64,000 nt of DNA from positions 1-64,000 of IMG/VR virus record IMGVR_UViG_3300042392_001493; one strand, given 5' to 3'. Shown here piece after piece: positions 30,202 through 37,941 of the stretch. The translations under genes were made by a program, and so were the position numbers. The notes under the pieces are model-generated. The model was not told the origin of the DNA, did no database searches, and saw only the letters and a list, made by a program, of their open reading frames with translations. The stretch is from a virus. Numbering within the stretch: the first letter of the stretch is position 1; every line of letters begins with the position of its first letter.

Positions 30202-30357
30202 ATGGATCTAAAAAGAGTTGTTTGGACTGCGGTAATCTCTATGATACTTGCCGTAGGCTCAATAATTGCTGGACTACAAGGAGAAGACAGTCTTGTTTTG
30301 TCTCTTGGACTAAGTTCTATCGCTCTTGCAACCCTTTCAGCAAGGGAAAGACGCTAG
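30202..30357 (+). CDS. Small two-span membrane protein (51 aa)
   Basis: Spans at about residues 7-25 and 31-46, basic end (ARERR). Start follows AGAGGTAAAAA. Its size and topology fit a small holin, and a muramidase gene lies 300 bases further on, but a terminator separates them. Confidence 0.55.
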   Translation: MDLKRVVWTAVISMILAVGSIIAGLQGEDSLVLSLGLSSIALATLSARERR

Positions 30358-30376
30358 GCGCTCGCAAGTCTCTAAA

Positions 30377-30419
30377 AGTGTGCGGAAGGGCTAAAAACAG
30401 TCCTTCCTGCACTTTTTTT
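30377..30419 (+). terminator. Rho-independent terminator
   Basis: GTGCGGAAGG and CCTTCCTGCAC pair across a 12-base loop, then seven Ts. The right arm read on the other strand is GTGCAGGAAGG, close to the promoter spacer motif. Confidence 0.9.
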
Positions 30420-30506
30420 GGGGCATTTAGGGATTTTTATAGATCTAGCACGCTCAGCAGGGTTTTTAAGCGTAAAAAATAGTTTGAAGACACGCTTAAT
30501 GCGGAT

Positions 30507-30536
30507 TTGACGAGTGGACTTTCCTGCATTTATGCT
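30507..30536 (+). promoter_or_regulatory. Promoter with inverted copy of the spacer motif
   Basis: TTGACG at 30507, TATGCT at 30531. The spacer contains ACTTTCCTGCATT, the reverse complement of the motif found in the other promoters. Confidence 0.6.
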
Positions 30537-30544
30537 AGAGTTTA

Positions 30545-30675
30545 TACAGTAAGAACTAACGACACAAGGAGATTTACGAATTAGACACTTGAAGTAAGGC
30601 TATCCCCTAAGAGGCGATGGTCGGGTTGGCTCAGTTAGCAACCTTGTCCCCGTAACCTAACAAAGGAAAAACCAA
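30545..30675 (+). promoter_or_regulatory. Structured leader of the muramidase gene
   Basis: About 130 untranslated bases. GGCTATC..GATGGTC encloses CCT-AAG-AGG, and GGGTTG..CAACC forms a second hairpin. AAAGGAAAAACC then precedes the ATG. This fits post-transcriptional control. I compared it with the c-di-AMP riboswitch that precedes actinobacterial cell-wall hydrolases and did not find that consensus. Confidence 0.45.
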
Positions 30676-31275
30676 ATGAACCCAACTCTAAAGACCCCTG
30701 AAAAGGTGCTGGCGCTGTTGTCGCTCATGATAGTTCTATCATCAGGAGCAGTAGCAGTAGCGGTAGAGAATAAAGTCCAAGAGGTTGTCGCAACAGAGCA
30801 AGTGGCAACGCAAGCAGTAGCAGTAGTTCAGTTAGAGCCAGTCAAAAAGACTAAGCCTCTGTCCTACTTTGAAAACAAGACCAACCTTACCGACATTGAG
30901 TTGGTGTGGCTTTTAGAAGCAGTTGGCTTTGAAGGTCAAGAACTAAAAGAAGCTTGGGCAATAGCCAAGAAAGAAAGTAATGGTCGCCCCCTAGCCTTCA
31001 ATGGAAACACTCTCACAGGAGATAACTCCTACGGTATCTTCCAAATCAACATGATAAACAGTCTTGGAGAGGATAGACGAGAGAAGTTTGATCTTTCCCA
31101 TAATGCAGATTTGTTTAACCCTGTTGTAAATGCTCAAATTGCTTTCCACATGAGTCAAGGTGGAGAGGTTTGGAGAGCATGGCACATAGGTAAAGACGCT
31201 TATACTAGTAGTAGTGGAAGTCACTACGCTAAGTTCAAACAATGGCTTGGCAATTTCCCCACAGAAAAGAAGTGA
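30676..31275 (+). CDS. Secreted lytic transglycosylase/lysozyme-like protein
   Basis: 199 residues with an N-terminal membrane or signal segment (residues 10-29, LALLSLMIVLSSGAVAVAV), a linker, and a lysozyme-like domain from residue 75. The catalytic Glu is in AKKESNGRP, followed by GIFQINM and NAQIAFHM, the motif order of SLT-type transglycosylases. It cleaves peptidoglycan. The next gene supplies a peptidoglycan-binding domain, so together they may be a lysin split over two genes. Confidence 0.8.
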   Translation: MNPTLKTPEKVLALLSLMIVLSSGAVAVAVENKVQEVVATEQVATQAVAVVQLEPVKKTKPLSYFENKTNLTDIELVWLLEAVGFEGQELKEAWAIAKKESNGRPLAFNGNTLTGDNSYGIFQINMINSLGEDRREKFDLSHNADLFNPVVNAQIAFHMSQGGEVWRAWHIGKDAYTSSSGSHYAKFKQWLGNFPTEKK

Positions 31276-31279
31276 GACT

Positions 31280-31708
31280 ATGAGCGAGCAAGAAAATCTT
31301 ATGCCGTTGCTTGGTTCTGTAGCACCTTCAACTAATGAGCAAGCGCTCTCTTTCGAGTCCAAGCCAGTAGAGGTTGAAGAAGTTAAACCAGTAGCAGTAA
31401 AAGAAGAACCAAAGAAAGAAAAGAAAGCCCCAACTTTTCAAGCTAATCCTGAAAAGTATGTTTATCTTTCTGCATTAAAAGTAAATGCTTATGAAGGCAA
31501 CTCCGAGTCAGTCAAGACAGTTCAACTTCGGTTGAGTGATTTAGGCTTTAGTTCAGTAATGAACGATAAGTTTGGTCGTCTTGAAGAAGGAGCAGTTGAA
31601 GCGATCAATGCTTTCAGAAAGTCCAAGGGACTTGATGAATGCGGTTGCTTTGATGAAGAAGTCTTGGCTTATCTTTTTCAAGGTGAGAGCGTTGGAGTTC
31701 TTCCTTAA
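31280..31708 (+). CDS. Peptidoglycan-binding domain protein
   Basis: 142 residues. The first 50 are a Lys/Glu/Pro-rich linker; residues 75-140 form a PG_binding_1 domain (SVKTVQLRLSDLGFSS, then GRLEEGAVEAINAFRKSKGL). It starts at ATG 31280, four bases after the muramidase stop. Likely the cell-wall anchoring partner of the muramidase. Confidence 0.78.
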   Translation: MSEQENLMPLLGSVAPSTNEQALSFESKPVEVEEVKPVAVKEEPKKEKKAPTFQANPEKYVYLSALKVNAYEGNSESVKTVQLRLSDLGFSSVMNDKFGRLEEGAVEAINAFRKSKGLDECGCFDEEVLAYLFQGESVGVLP

Positions 31709-31719
31709 ATAAAGACAAC

Positions 31720-31755
31720 AAAAAACCCCCTGCCTTTTGGTAGGGGGTTCTTTGC
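31720..31755. terminator. Bidirectional terminator
   Basis: CCCCCTGCC, TTTT, GGTAGGGGG flanked by A and T runs on either side; serves the plus-strand lysis pair and the minus-strand DUF3846 gene. Confidence 0.88.
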
Positions 31756-31763
31756 TTTAGTTC

Positions 31764-32105
31764 TTATGCTTGTGCAAAAAGTTCCAACAAGCGGTCAGCA
31801 TAGTCAGAGTCAAGACCTAGTTGCTCGCCTTCATCATCTGTTCCACCTGCGATAACTACATCTCCCACAATTACATCTGGGAAGTTAGGAAAGTTGGCTA
31901 ACCAAATTTCGGTTGCTCTTTCGTTAATTGGAAGTTGCATTAACTTTCCTTCTTCGTTCATAAAAAGTGTGTAACCACCTTCAAGAGTTTTTGCTTCAAT
32001 GTATCCACCTACCGCCATTTGAAGTGTTACAAGTTCGTTGCTATCTGCGGTTAAGTCGATCAAAGAAGCCTTGCCCTCTGTTGTTAATTTAATTGCTGTT
32101 TTCAT
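31764..32105 (-). CDS. DUF3846 family protein (113 aa)
   Basis: LVTLQMAVGGYIEAKTLEGG, FMNEEGKLMQLPINERAT and IVGDVVIAGG match the DUF3846 pattern found in many phages and plasmids of Gram-positive bacteria. Function unknown. GGGAGAGAG precedes the start and a shared-spacer promoter lies 45 bases upstream. Confidence 0.82.
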   Translation of the reverse strand: MKTAIKLTTEGKASLIDLTADSNELVTLQMAVGGYIEAKTLEGGYTLFMNEEGKLMQLPINERATEIWLANFPNFPDVIVGDVVIAGGTDDEGEQLGLDSDYADRLLELFAQA

Positions 32106-32149
32106 TTTGTCTCTCTCCCTATAGTGGTAATTGGTTTCCCACTAAGAAA

Positions 32150-32178
32150 ATAATAACCTACCTTCCTGCATTTTGCAA
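32150..32178 (-). promoter_or_regulatory. Minus-strand promoter with conserved spacer motif
   Basis: TTGCAA, spacer AATGCAGGAAGGTAGGT, TATTAT (read on the minus strand). Drives the DUF3846 gene. Confidence 0.78.
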
Positions 32179-32192
32179 CAACACGCCAAAAG

Positions 32193-32221
32193 AAAAACCC
32201 CCCTATTTCTAGGGGGGTTCT
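32193..32221 (-). terminator. Rho-independent terminator
   Basis: CCCCCCTA, TTTC, TAGGGGGG with a T run on the minus strand; ends the gene at 32234-32506. Confidence 0.88.
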
Positions 32222-32233
32222 CTAGGGAGTTGG

Positions 32234-32506
32234 CTACTTCACTACGGTAGCCCTGCCGTCCTCAAGTTGCATGAGGAAGTCTTTAACTATTGCAAGAGCG
32301 TCCTTGCGTCCCTGTAGTCCTCTAAACTTTGGAAGATGTAGAGGGTCACCAATAAGACGAGAGAAGATACGGAGAGCAGGTTCTCTAGTCATTTGCATTT
32401 TAGTTTTGTTGCCGTAAGTATCGATTTCAATTTGTAGCGCCATTTCAATTAAAGATAATTGAACTGGAGTGATTTCTAGTGTTGCGGTCATTGCTAGTGT
32501 TGTCAT
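32234..32506 (-). CDS. Hypothetical protein (90 aa)
   Basis: Helical (ITPVQLSLIEMALQIEI) with a central basic patch. Single-gene unit with its own shared-spacer promoter, AAGGGAG ribosome binding site and terminator. Unrecognised. Confidence 0.7.
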   Translation of the reverse strand: MTTLAMTATLEITPVQLSLIEMALQIEIDTYGNKTKMQMTREPALRIFSRLIGDPLHLPKFRGLQGRKDALAIVKDFLMQLEDGRATVVK

Positions 32507-32551
32507 TTTATTTCTCCCTTTTGTGAAGTCCCCTTGACCTCACTAGGAAAA

Positions 32552-32580
32552 GAATAACCTACTTTCCTGCACTTTGTCAA
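32552..32580 (-). promoter_or_regulatory. Minus-strand promoter with conserved spacer motif
   Basis: TTGACA, spacer AAGTGCAGGAAAGTAGG, TTATTC. The 17-base spacer is identical to that of the promoter at 32966. Confidence 0.8.
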
Positions 32581-32614
32581 GATCAAAAGTAAAAGCTTTT
32601 GCGGTGTGTCTTGA

Positions 32615-32646
32615 AAAAGAAAAAGCCCCCCTTGGATAGGGGGGCT
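32615..32646 (-). terminator. Rho-independent terminator
   Basis: AGCCCCCC, TTGGAT, AGGGGGGCT with a T-rich run on the minus strand; ends the gene at 32658-32918. Confidence 0.88.
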
Positions 32647-32657
32647 AAGTCTTGCGG

Positions 32658-32918
32658 TTACTTGGTTAGGAGTAAGTCCAAGATTTCGCCGTCTGATAAT
32701 TTGCGGTAAGGGTTCTCATAAGAGTTTTGGTTCTCTTCTGTGACCTTTACTTCTTGAACAACTGCATTCATTTCCTTTGCATTCTTTGCGGTCTGTGAGA
32801 TTAAGTCACTTGCACCTGATGCGGTATCAACATGGAAGTTGTAGTTTGTTTCTTTAGTGATAGTTCCTGTTGAAGTTGTTTCTGTGTATTTAACTGTTAT
32901 TGATACTCCATAAGACAT
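32658..32918 (-). CDS. Hypothetical protein (86 aa)
   Basis: MSYGVSITVKYTETTSTGTITKE, a Thr-rich beta protein with a helical end. ATG 32918 has GGGAG upstream and replaces a longer possible frame. Third of three similar minus-strand single-gene units. Confidence 0.7.
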   Translation of the reverse strand: MSYGVSITVKYTETTSTGTITKETNYNFHVDTASGASDLISQTAKNAKEMNAVVQEVKVTEENQNSYENPYRKLSDGEILDLLLTK

Positions 32919-32965
32919 TTGTTTCTCCCTTTGTGTTATTGAAGCCCCTTGCTCCAATAAGTAAA

Positions 32966-32994
32966 AGATACCCTACTTTCCTGCACTTTTGCAA
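32966..32994 (-). promoter_or_regulatory. Minus-strand promoter with conserved spacer motif
   Basis: TTGCAA, spacer AAGTGCAGGAAAGTAGG, GTATCT (TATCTT with an 18-base spacer). Confidence 0.75.
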
Positions 32995-33018
32995 GTCTAA
33001 ACAAGATTTTTTATAGAT

Positions 33019-33360
33019 GACTAGTTATAGTTTTAGAGGGTTACTAGTCAGTAACTTTTTTCTATAAGACCCACTAAGTTACTAGTGAGTAGTTTATAAG
33101 ACTCAATAAGTTACTAGTAAGTAAATTACTAGTAAGTAAGTTACTAGTGAGTAAGAGTTAAATGTTTAAAAATAAAAAAAAAAAAAAAAAAGCTTTTAAG
33201 AAATTAAAAAATAAAAAGGATTAAGAAAAAAGAAATAATAAAGATCTTTAAAAATAACCTAAAAAACAATAAAAAATTAGTTCCTTGCTTTGTCTTTAGG
33301 TTTTTTTATAGTAAAAAAGATTATTTTTAGGGGGTAAAAAATAAAAAGATTTTTTTAGAA
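33019..33360. repeat. Iterons and AT-rich tract; candidate replication origin
   Basis: TTACTAGTRAGTAA or close variants occur at 33041, 33079, 33111, 33126 and 33141, the last three in exact 15-base steps, with a half-site at 33019. The core TTACTAGTAA is a palindrome. Then follow an A run of about 18 at 33174 and some 170 bases almost free of G and C. Iterons beside an easily melted tract are the usual layout of a replication origin. No gene is seen from 32995 to 33518. Confidence 0.55.
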
Positions 33361-33506
33361 AAAAGGCCCGGAACGATTTGCAGAATTGCCAAAAACATAC
33401 ATATCCTTCTCCGGGGTCAAAAGCAAAATATGGAAAGGTTCATATATTTAGCTATTCCGTACAAGATTAGGCAGACTATCTTTTCGTACACCCTTTAAAA
33501 AGTCGG

Positions 33507-33512
33507 TACAAT
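33507..33512 (+). promoter_or_regulatory. -10 box of a leaderless gene
   Basis: TACAAT lies six bases before ATG 33519 and no Shine-Dalgarno sequence is present, so the mRNA probably begins at the start codon. The -35 element is weak. Confidence 0.45.
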
Positions 33513-33518
33513 AGGACC

Positions 33519-34016
33519 ATGCTTAATCCACCAAAACTTCCCATAGAGGAGGTTATGTTCCTCTCTACGCTCACACGCTCAGAGATGGAGTCCCGCCTAC
33601 GCGGACTGTGGAAAGCTGGATGGTCCTTAGGAGTCATAGGAAGCTCTCTAAGCCCCGCTGTGCCTAAGACCACTATTCATTTCTGGGTTCGTAGAGCGCC
33701 AGACGTGAAGCAGTTGAGAGCACTCCCTCTACCCCCACCTAAATCTCTTACAACCTCAGTTCCAACCAAACATGCCCCTCGCCTCAGATCTGTTTCTCCG
33801 GGCGTCCCTCCAGAGCTAAGGATTCGACTCCGTGAGCTATCTGCCCTATCAAAGCGTTATAGAGCAAAGACTTCTCCTACTAGCCCACTAGCTCAGGCAA
33901 ACAATGAATTAACTCAGATTGCTAGGCAGCTAAAAAATCGTGGAGTGCCTACCGCAGCCATTGCTGAAGCCGCTGGGGTTACCTACCGAGCTATGGCAAG
34001 GCGTCTAAGTCAATGA
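33519..34016 (+). CDS. Helix-turn-helix protein at the head of the virion module (165 aa)
   Basis: Two HTH-like segments: WSLGVIGSSLSPAVPKTTIHFWVRR near residue 35 and GVPTAAIAEAAGVTYRAMARRL at the C-terminus. Pro-rich middle. In actinophages a protein of this type often precedes the packaging and portal genes and may be a small terminase or late regulator; no large terminase follows here. Coupled by ATGA to the next gene. Confidence 0.65.
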   Translation: MLNPPKLPIEEVMFLSTLTRSEMESRLRGLWKAGWSLGVIGSSLSPAVPKTTIHFWVRRAPDVKQLRALPLPPPKSLTTSVPTKHAPRLRSVSPGVPPELRIRLRELSALSKRYRAKTSPTSPLAQANNELTQIARQLKNRGVPTAAIAEAAGVTYRAMARRLSQ

Positions 34017-34360
34017 GTAGACTCTATAAAACCAAAACAGGTACTTACAAAGATACAGAGCTTGTTGTAGTTGTTTGGAAGAACCCTAAAAAATCTAAAA
34101 GACCTCAGTCACGATCTCTCGAGACTATGTCTGCCCCTAACTCAAGCTACCCTATGGCTTTCCCCTTAGTTTCTCTTAAAAATCATTATGCTTGGAAGAG
34201 CGCAAAGCATGTAAAAAGTTCAGAGGACTTTGATTCAAGCATTGAAGATAGTTCTAGAGAGGCTCCAATTATGCTTGACCTACAACTAGCAGGTTACGCA
34301 TTGGGCTGGAATGATTTTTATATCCCAGAGGAATATACAGAGTTTGGATTAAATACTTGA
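34013..34360 (+). CDS. Hypothetical protein (115 aa)
   Basis: Basic N-terminal half, acidic C-terminal half; contains KNHYAWKSAKHVKSS. Overlaps both neighbours by four bases. Position between the HTH gene and portal suggests a morphogenesis role. Unrecognised. Confidence 0.6.
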   Translation: MSRLYKTKTGTYKDTELVVVVWKNPKKSKRPQSRSLETMSAPNSSYPMAFPLVSLKNHYAWKSAKHVKSSEDFDSSIEDSSREAPIMLDLQLAGYALGWNDFYIPEEYTEFGLNT

Positions 34361-34725
34361 GAGCAGTTTCGGATGTTTTTCCAGCCCTAGTCTGGATAGC
34401 TCCACCCAATTCAATTGGGTTAGATGAACTTTCAATACCTGGAAAATCACCTGAAGGAACCCGCAAAGTTGATAGAGTTCGAGTAGTTGTTTTTGGCGAT
34501 AGCATTTTGATAGCGCAAGACTCTCCACAAGGTCCTACACTTGTCTTTAGAGAGAAATACACCCATAGACATGTCGACGGGAAGCTTCAAGCAGTTTTAA
34601 CAGAATCTGGAAAGGTCATAGCTTTTATCAAAGATGCCAGCTGCGGCTGCGGATCAAGATTAAGAGCTTGGAACCCCTACGGACAGAATAGTTCGGTCTA
34701 CTCAAGTGAGGATCCAATGGAATGA
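34357..34725 (+). CDS. Conserved phage protein with CGC motif (122 aa)
   Basis: TTG start overlapping the previous stop. Beta-rich, ending ASCGCGSRLRAWNPYG, a block I associate with actinophage proteins encoded next to a DUF1360 gene, as here. Function unknown. Confidence 0.65.
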   Translation: MRAVSDVFPALVWIAPPNSIGLDELSIPGKSPEGTRKVDRVRVVVFGDSILIAQDSPQGPTLVFREKYTHRHVDGKLQAVLTESGKVIAFIKDASCGCGSRLRAWNPYGQNSSVYSSEDPME

Positions 34726-35018
34726 CAGATATGACCCTTCTTCAGTTTCTACTTCTTGGGCTAGGCACTTATCGTGTGACTCGCTTGATAACAAGGGATA
34801 CCATTACAGCCTCCCTTCGTAATGCTTTTTGGGGTAAGTTTCCGCCAGAGTCTTCTCGACTAGGTTATTTATCTACTTGTGAGTGGTGTTTTAGCGTTTG
34901 GATAGGATCAGGGTTCGTAATTTCGGCTATCATTATTCCATCAGTAACTTATATAGTTGCTACAGTTTTTGCTGTATCTGCTATTGCGGGACTGTTGACT
35001 GCATATGAAGATAAGTAA
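34722..35018 (+). CDS. DUF1360 family membrane protein (98 aa)
   Basis: LLLGLGTYRVTRLITRDTIT and YLSTCEWCFSVWIG are typical of DUF1360, with three hydrophobic stretches. It is common just before the portal in actinophages. Role unknown. Confidence 0.8.
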   Translation: MTDMTLLQFLLLGLGTYRVTRLITRDTITASLRNAFWGKFPPESSRLGYLSTCEWCFSVWIGSGFVISAIIIPSVTYIVATVFAVSAIAGLLTAYEDK

Positions 35019-35056
35019 GACTTCATATTCCGTAACTAGGATGACAAGGAGTAACC

Positions 35057-36793
35057 GTGGGTCTATTTACTAACGACACACCAGATCAACCTACTCCTCC
35101 ACCGTCCCAGCCAAAGCGCAAAAGAACTAAGTCAACATTTTCTCGTTCTACACAAATAATTCAGGCTCCAAAGCCTTCAACAATTTCATCTGTATTTACT
35201 AATACAGCACAGTCTGCAAGTTACTCAACTCCTAGAACTCTTACAGCTGCAGCAGCTCAAATTAAAGTCAATGACAAGGGTGAGTTTGAGCAATTTAGAA
35301 TTCGTCGATCTGCTGGATCAAGTGCGTGGCAGTCAGAAGCATGGGAATATTATGACGCAATTGGTGAAATTAAATACGCTTTTAATTTAGTTGCCTCCGT
35401 TGTCTCTCGTATTCGTATATATGCTGCAGTAATTGATGATCCATCAGAGACTCCAATTTCTGTTCGTCAATCAGAATTAGTAGATGATCGTATAGCGGCT
35501 GCAGCAGAGCGTGCACTTGCACGATTAAATTCTGCATACGGTGGACAAGCAGGATTGCTTAGAGATGCCGCACTGAACCTTTCAGTAGCAGGTGAATGTT
35601 ATCTAGTTCAAATGCCAAGCAAGCCATCTCAAAGATTGCCAGAGTCTTGGGACATTCGTTCTGTTGATGAAGTAACAACTGACCCTCGTGGCGGTTTTAA
35701 TGTCATTGGAAGACGTGAACAGTCAACTACTACACAAGGTGGCATAGATAAAACTTCTAAGTTAGGTAAAGATGCATTTGTAGGACGCATTTGGCGTTCA
35801 CACCCTCGCTTCTCAGATGAAGCAGACTCATCACTTCGTGGTTTGCTAGATCTGTGCGCTGAACTTCTTCTCCTCAACAGAACATTTCGTGCAACTGCAC
35901 GTTCTCGTCTAAATGCAGGTGCTCTTTACTTGCCAGACGGACTTTCTGTTGCTTCACAAGGCGATGGTGATTTCCCTTACGACTCCGAAGACGGCATTGG
36001 TCCAAACTTTACTGCTGAAGAAGCAGAGGATGAATTCGAAGAACAATTAATGGATGCGATGACGACTCCGATTCGTGACGAAGAGTCAGCATCAGCAGTT
36101 GTCCCTCTTATCATTCGTGGTCCTGCAGAGCTTGGCGACAAGATTAAGCAGTTTAAGTTTGAGCGTTCATTTGACCCAGCATTAGCTGAGCGTTCTGATC
36201 GTGTTCTAGAGCGCATCTTGCAGGGACTAGATGTTCCAAAAGATGTTGTAACAGGTTTAGCAAATGTTAAGTACTCAAACGCAATGCAAATTGATGAGTC
36301 ACTATACAAGGCGCACATCGAGCCACTTATGTTGCTCATTGCAGATGCTTTAACAGTTGTTTATCTTCGCCCATACCTTATTGCAAATGGTTATGAAGAG
36401 TCACAGGTAAATCGAATTGTTGTTTGGTATGACCCATCAGCAATTGCAACTCGCAATGACCGTGCATCAGATGCTGACTCAGGTTTTGATCGCATGGCAG
36501 TCTCTGCAAACACATGGCGCCGTGCTCATGGCTTCTCAGATGCAGATGCACCAACTCCAAAAGAACTTTCAATTAGACTTCTACAAGAGCGTGGTGTACT
36601 TACTCCAGAATTTACCGAAGCAATGCTTTCAGCAATTGCACCAGAGGTTATTAACACTGTTAGAGAACAACAGCAACAGTCTTCAGTCGCTCCAATTCCG
36701 CCAGAGCTACAGTCAGCTTTAGATGCGGCAACCCAAGGTGCAGAAGCAGCAGGAATTGATGCAGAGGCCCCCACAGAAGGGCAAGAGCAGTAA
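35057..36793 (+). CDS. Portal protein
   Basis: 578 residues; GTG start with AAGGAG upstream. After a Pro-rich N-terminus come AWEYYDAIGEIKYAFNLVAS, SVAGECYLV near residue 180, FVGRIWRSHPRF, the helical LLDLCAELLLLNRTFRATARSRL, and LERILQGLDVPKDVVTG. This is the order expected of HK97/SPP1-type portals of actinophages. Twelve copies would form the DNA channel at one capsid vertex. Its stop overlaps the next start. Confidence 0.88.
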   Translation: MGLFTNDTPDQPTPPPSQPKRKRTKSTFSRSTQIIQAPKPSTISSVFTNTAQSASYSTPRTLTAAAAQIKVNDKGEFEQFRIRRSAGSSAWQSEAWEYYDAIGEIKYAFNLVASVVSRIRIYAAVIDDPSETPISVRQSELVDDRIAAAAERALARLNSAYGGQAGLLRDAALNLSVAGECYLVQMPSKPSQRLPESWDIRSVDEVTTDPRGGFNVIGRREQSTTTQGGIDKTSKLGKDAFVGRIWRSHPRFSDEADSSLRGLLDLCAELLLLNRTFRATARSRLNAGALYLPDGLSVASQGDGDFPYDSEDGIGPNFTAEEAEDEFEEQLMDAMTTPIRDEESASAVVPLIIRGPAELGDKIKQFKFERSFDPALAERSDRVLERILQGLDVPKDVVTGLANVKYSNAMQIDESLYKAHIEPLMLLIADALTVVYLRPYLIANGYEESQVNRIVVWYDPSAIATRNDRASDADSGFDRMAVSANTWRRAHGFSDADAPTPKELSIRLLQERGVLTPEFTEAMLSAIAPEVINTVREQQQQSSVAPIPPELQSALDAATQGAEAAGIDAEAPTEGQEQ

Positions 36794-37938
36794 TGTCTGA
36801 CGAATCAATCGACATTGTAACTACCTCACTTGTATCTGCAGGAGACCCTTGCTGGGACGGCTATAAGCAAGTTGGAATGAAAAAGGGCAAAGACGGAAAA
36901 ATGGTTCCTAACTGTGTTCCTGTTGATGCTTCAGATGATTCAGAGTTTGCAGCAAAGAAAAAAAGAACAATTTCTCAAACACCTGCCCCTAAAAAAGATC
37001 AAATTAAAGGTTCTAGCAAAAATAAAAAAGGATCTGCATCAGGAACTCGTAAAGTTAAATTTTCAGCAGCTGTAGAAAAGTCTTTGAAGAATAAAGTTGA
37101 AACTCATAACGAAAAAGCTAAAAAAGGTCGTCGTGCAACAGTTGGAATGTTAAAAGCTGTTTATCGCAGAGGTGCAGGTGCTTACAGCGTTTCGCATCGA
37201 CCAGGAATGACTCGCAACCAATGGGCAATGGGTCGCGTAAATGCGTTTTTAAAATTGTTGAAGTCTGGAAAGCCATCAAACTCTGCATACACAACAGATA
37301 ATGATTTACTGCCTTCTGGTCACCCACGTTCAACAAAGAAATCAAACTCCATTGCAGCTTCAGCAGGTTTGGTTCCTGAAGAGAGCGATTTAGCAGAAGC
37401 GCTAATCGAGATTGCAGACAAATATGGAAAATTTAATGAAGATGCCACAGGAATCTGGGCAGGATATACACCACCAGAAGAAAATGACGTCAGAGGTATC
37501 GGAGTCAAATGCTCTAACTGTGTTTTATACATGGGTAATAGCCAATGCCGAATCATCGAACTTGAAGTCGAAGACGAAGGTAAGTGTCGTTTCGCGGTTA
37601 TTCCAGATGGCGTCGTTGATGTTGGAGTTCTCGAAGGGGAAAAACTTGGAAACGAAATCCAATCAGAACAAGAACTAGCAGAGCTTTCAGAACAGTGGAG
37701 TTATCAGGAAGAGCTAGAGTCTTTCTTAGGTAAAGAAGAAGACTACGAGTCACCAGAGCAAGCAATTCTTGCTATGGCTGAATATTCTGGCTATGGATAT
37801 GAAGCAGAGCACGCAATTCGTGCATCTTGGCTTCGTGCAGTTCGTAATGGAGAAGATCCATTTAAAAGAGCATCTATCTTAGCTTCTTTAGGAAAAGAAA
37901 GTTTAGATGCAGACTTACTACCAAATGTAGAGAAGTAG
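36793..37938 (+). CDS. Capsid-associated multidomain protein (381 aa)
   Basis: Domains in order: CWDGYKQVGMKKGKDGKMVPNC (broken at residues 20-42), a Lys-rich linker, RRGAGAYSVSHRPGMTRNQW at about residue 125, DNDLLPSGHPRST, then NSIAASAG (about 187), a possible cleavage site. A cysteine cluster CSNCVLYMGNSQC (about 242) follows, then an acidic tail. The RGAGA/HRPGM block and the cysteine cluster occur in capsid-region proteins of other phages. Likely a virion component. Confidence 0.65.
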   Translation: MSDESIDIVTTSLVSAGDPCWDGYKQVGMKKGKDGKMVPNCVPVDASDDSEFAAKKKRTISQTPAPKKDQIKGSSKNKKGSASGTRKVKFSAAVEKSLKNKVETHNEKAKKGRRATVGMLKAVYRRGAGAYSVSHRPGMTRNQWAMGRVNAFLKLLKSGKPSNSAYTTDNDLLPSGHPRSTKKSNSIAASAGLVPEESDLAEALIEIADKYGKFNEDATGIWAGYTPPEENDVRGIGVKCSNCVLYMGNSQCRIIELEVEDEGKCRFAVIPDGVVDVGVLEGEKLGNEIQSEQELAELSEQWSYQEELESFLGKEEDYESPEQAILAMAEYSGYGYEAEHAIRASWLRAVRNGEDPFKRASILASLGKESLDADLLPNVEK

Positions 37939-37941
37939 TAA

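Noticed and set aside
30610-30655. tRNA-like GGTTGGCTCAGTTAGCAACC
   Set aside because: Resembles a D-arm only; no acceptor stem, anticodon arm or T-arm consensus at the right distances.
30545-30675. c-di-AMP (ydaO-type) riboswitch before the muramidase
   Set aside because: The conserved core motifs of that class are not found in the required order; only the gene context fits.
33172-33191. Poly-A run of about 18 as a sequencing or assembly error
   Set aside because: The run is embedded in a long, consistently AT-rich tract beside iterons. Its exact length may be uncertain but its presence is plausible.
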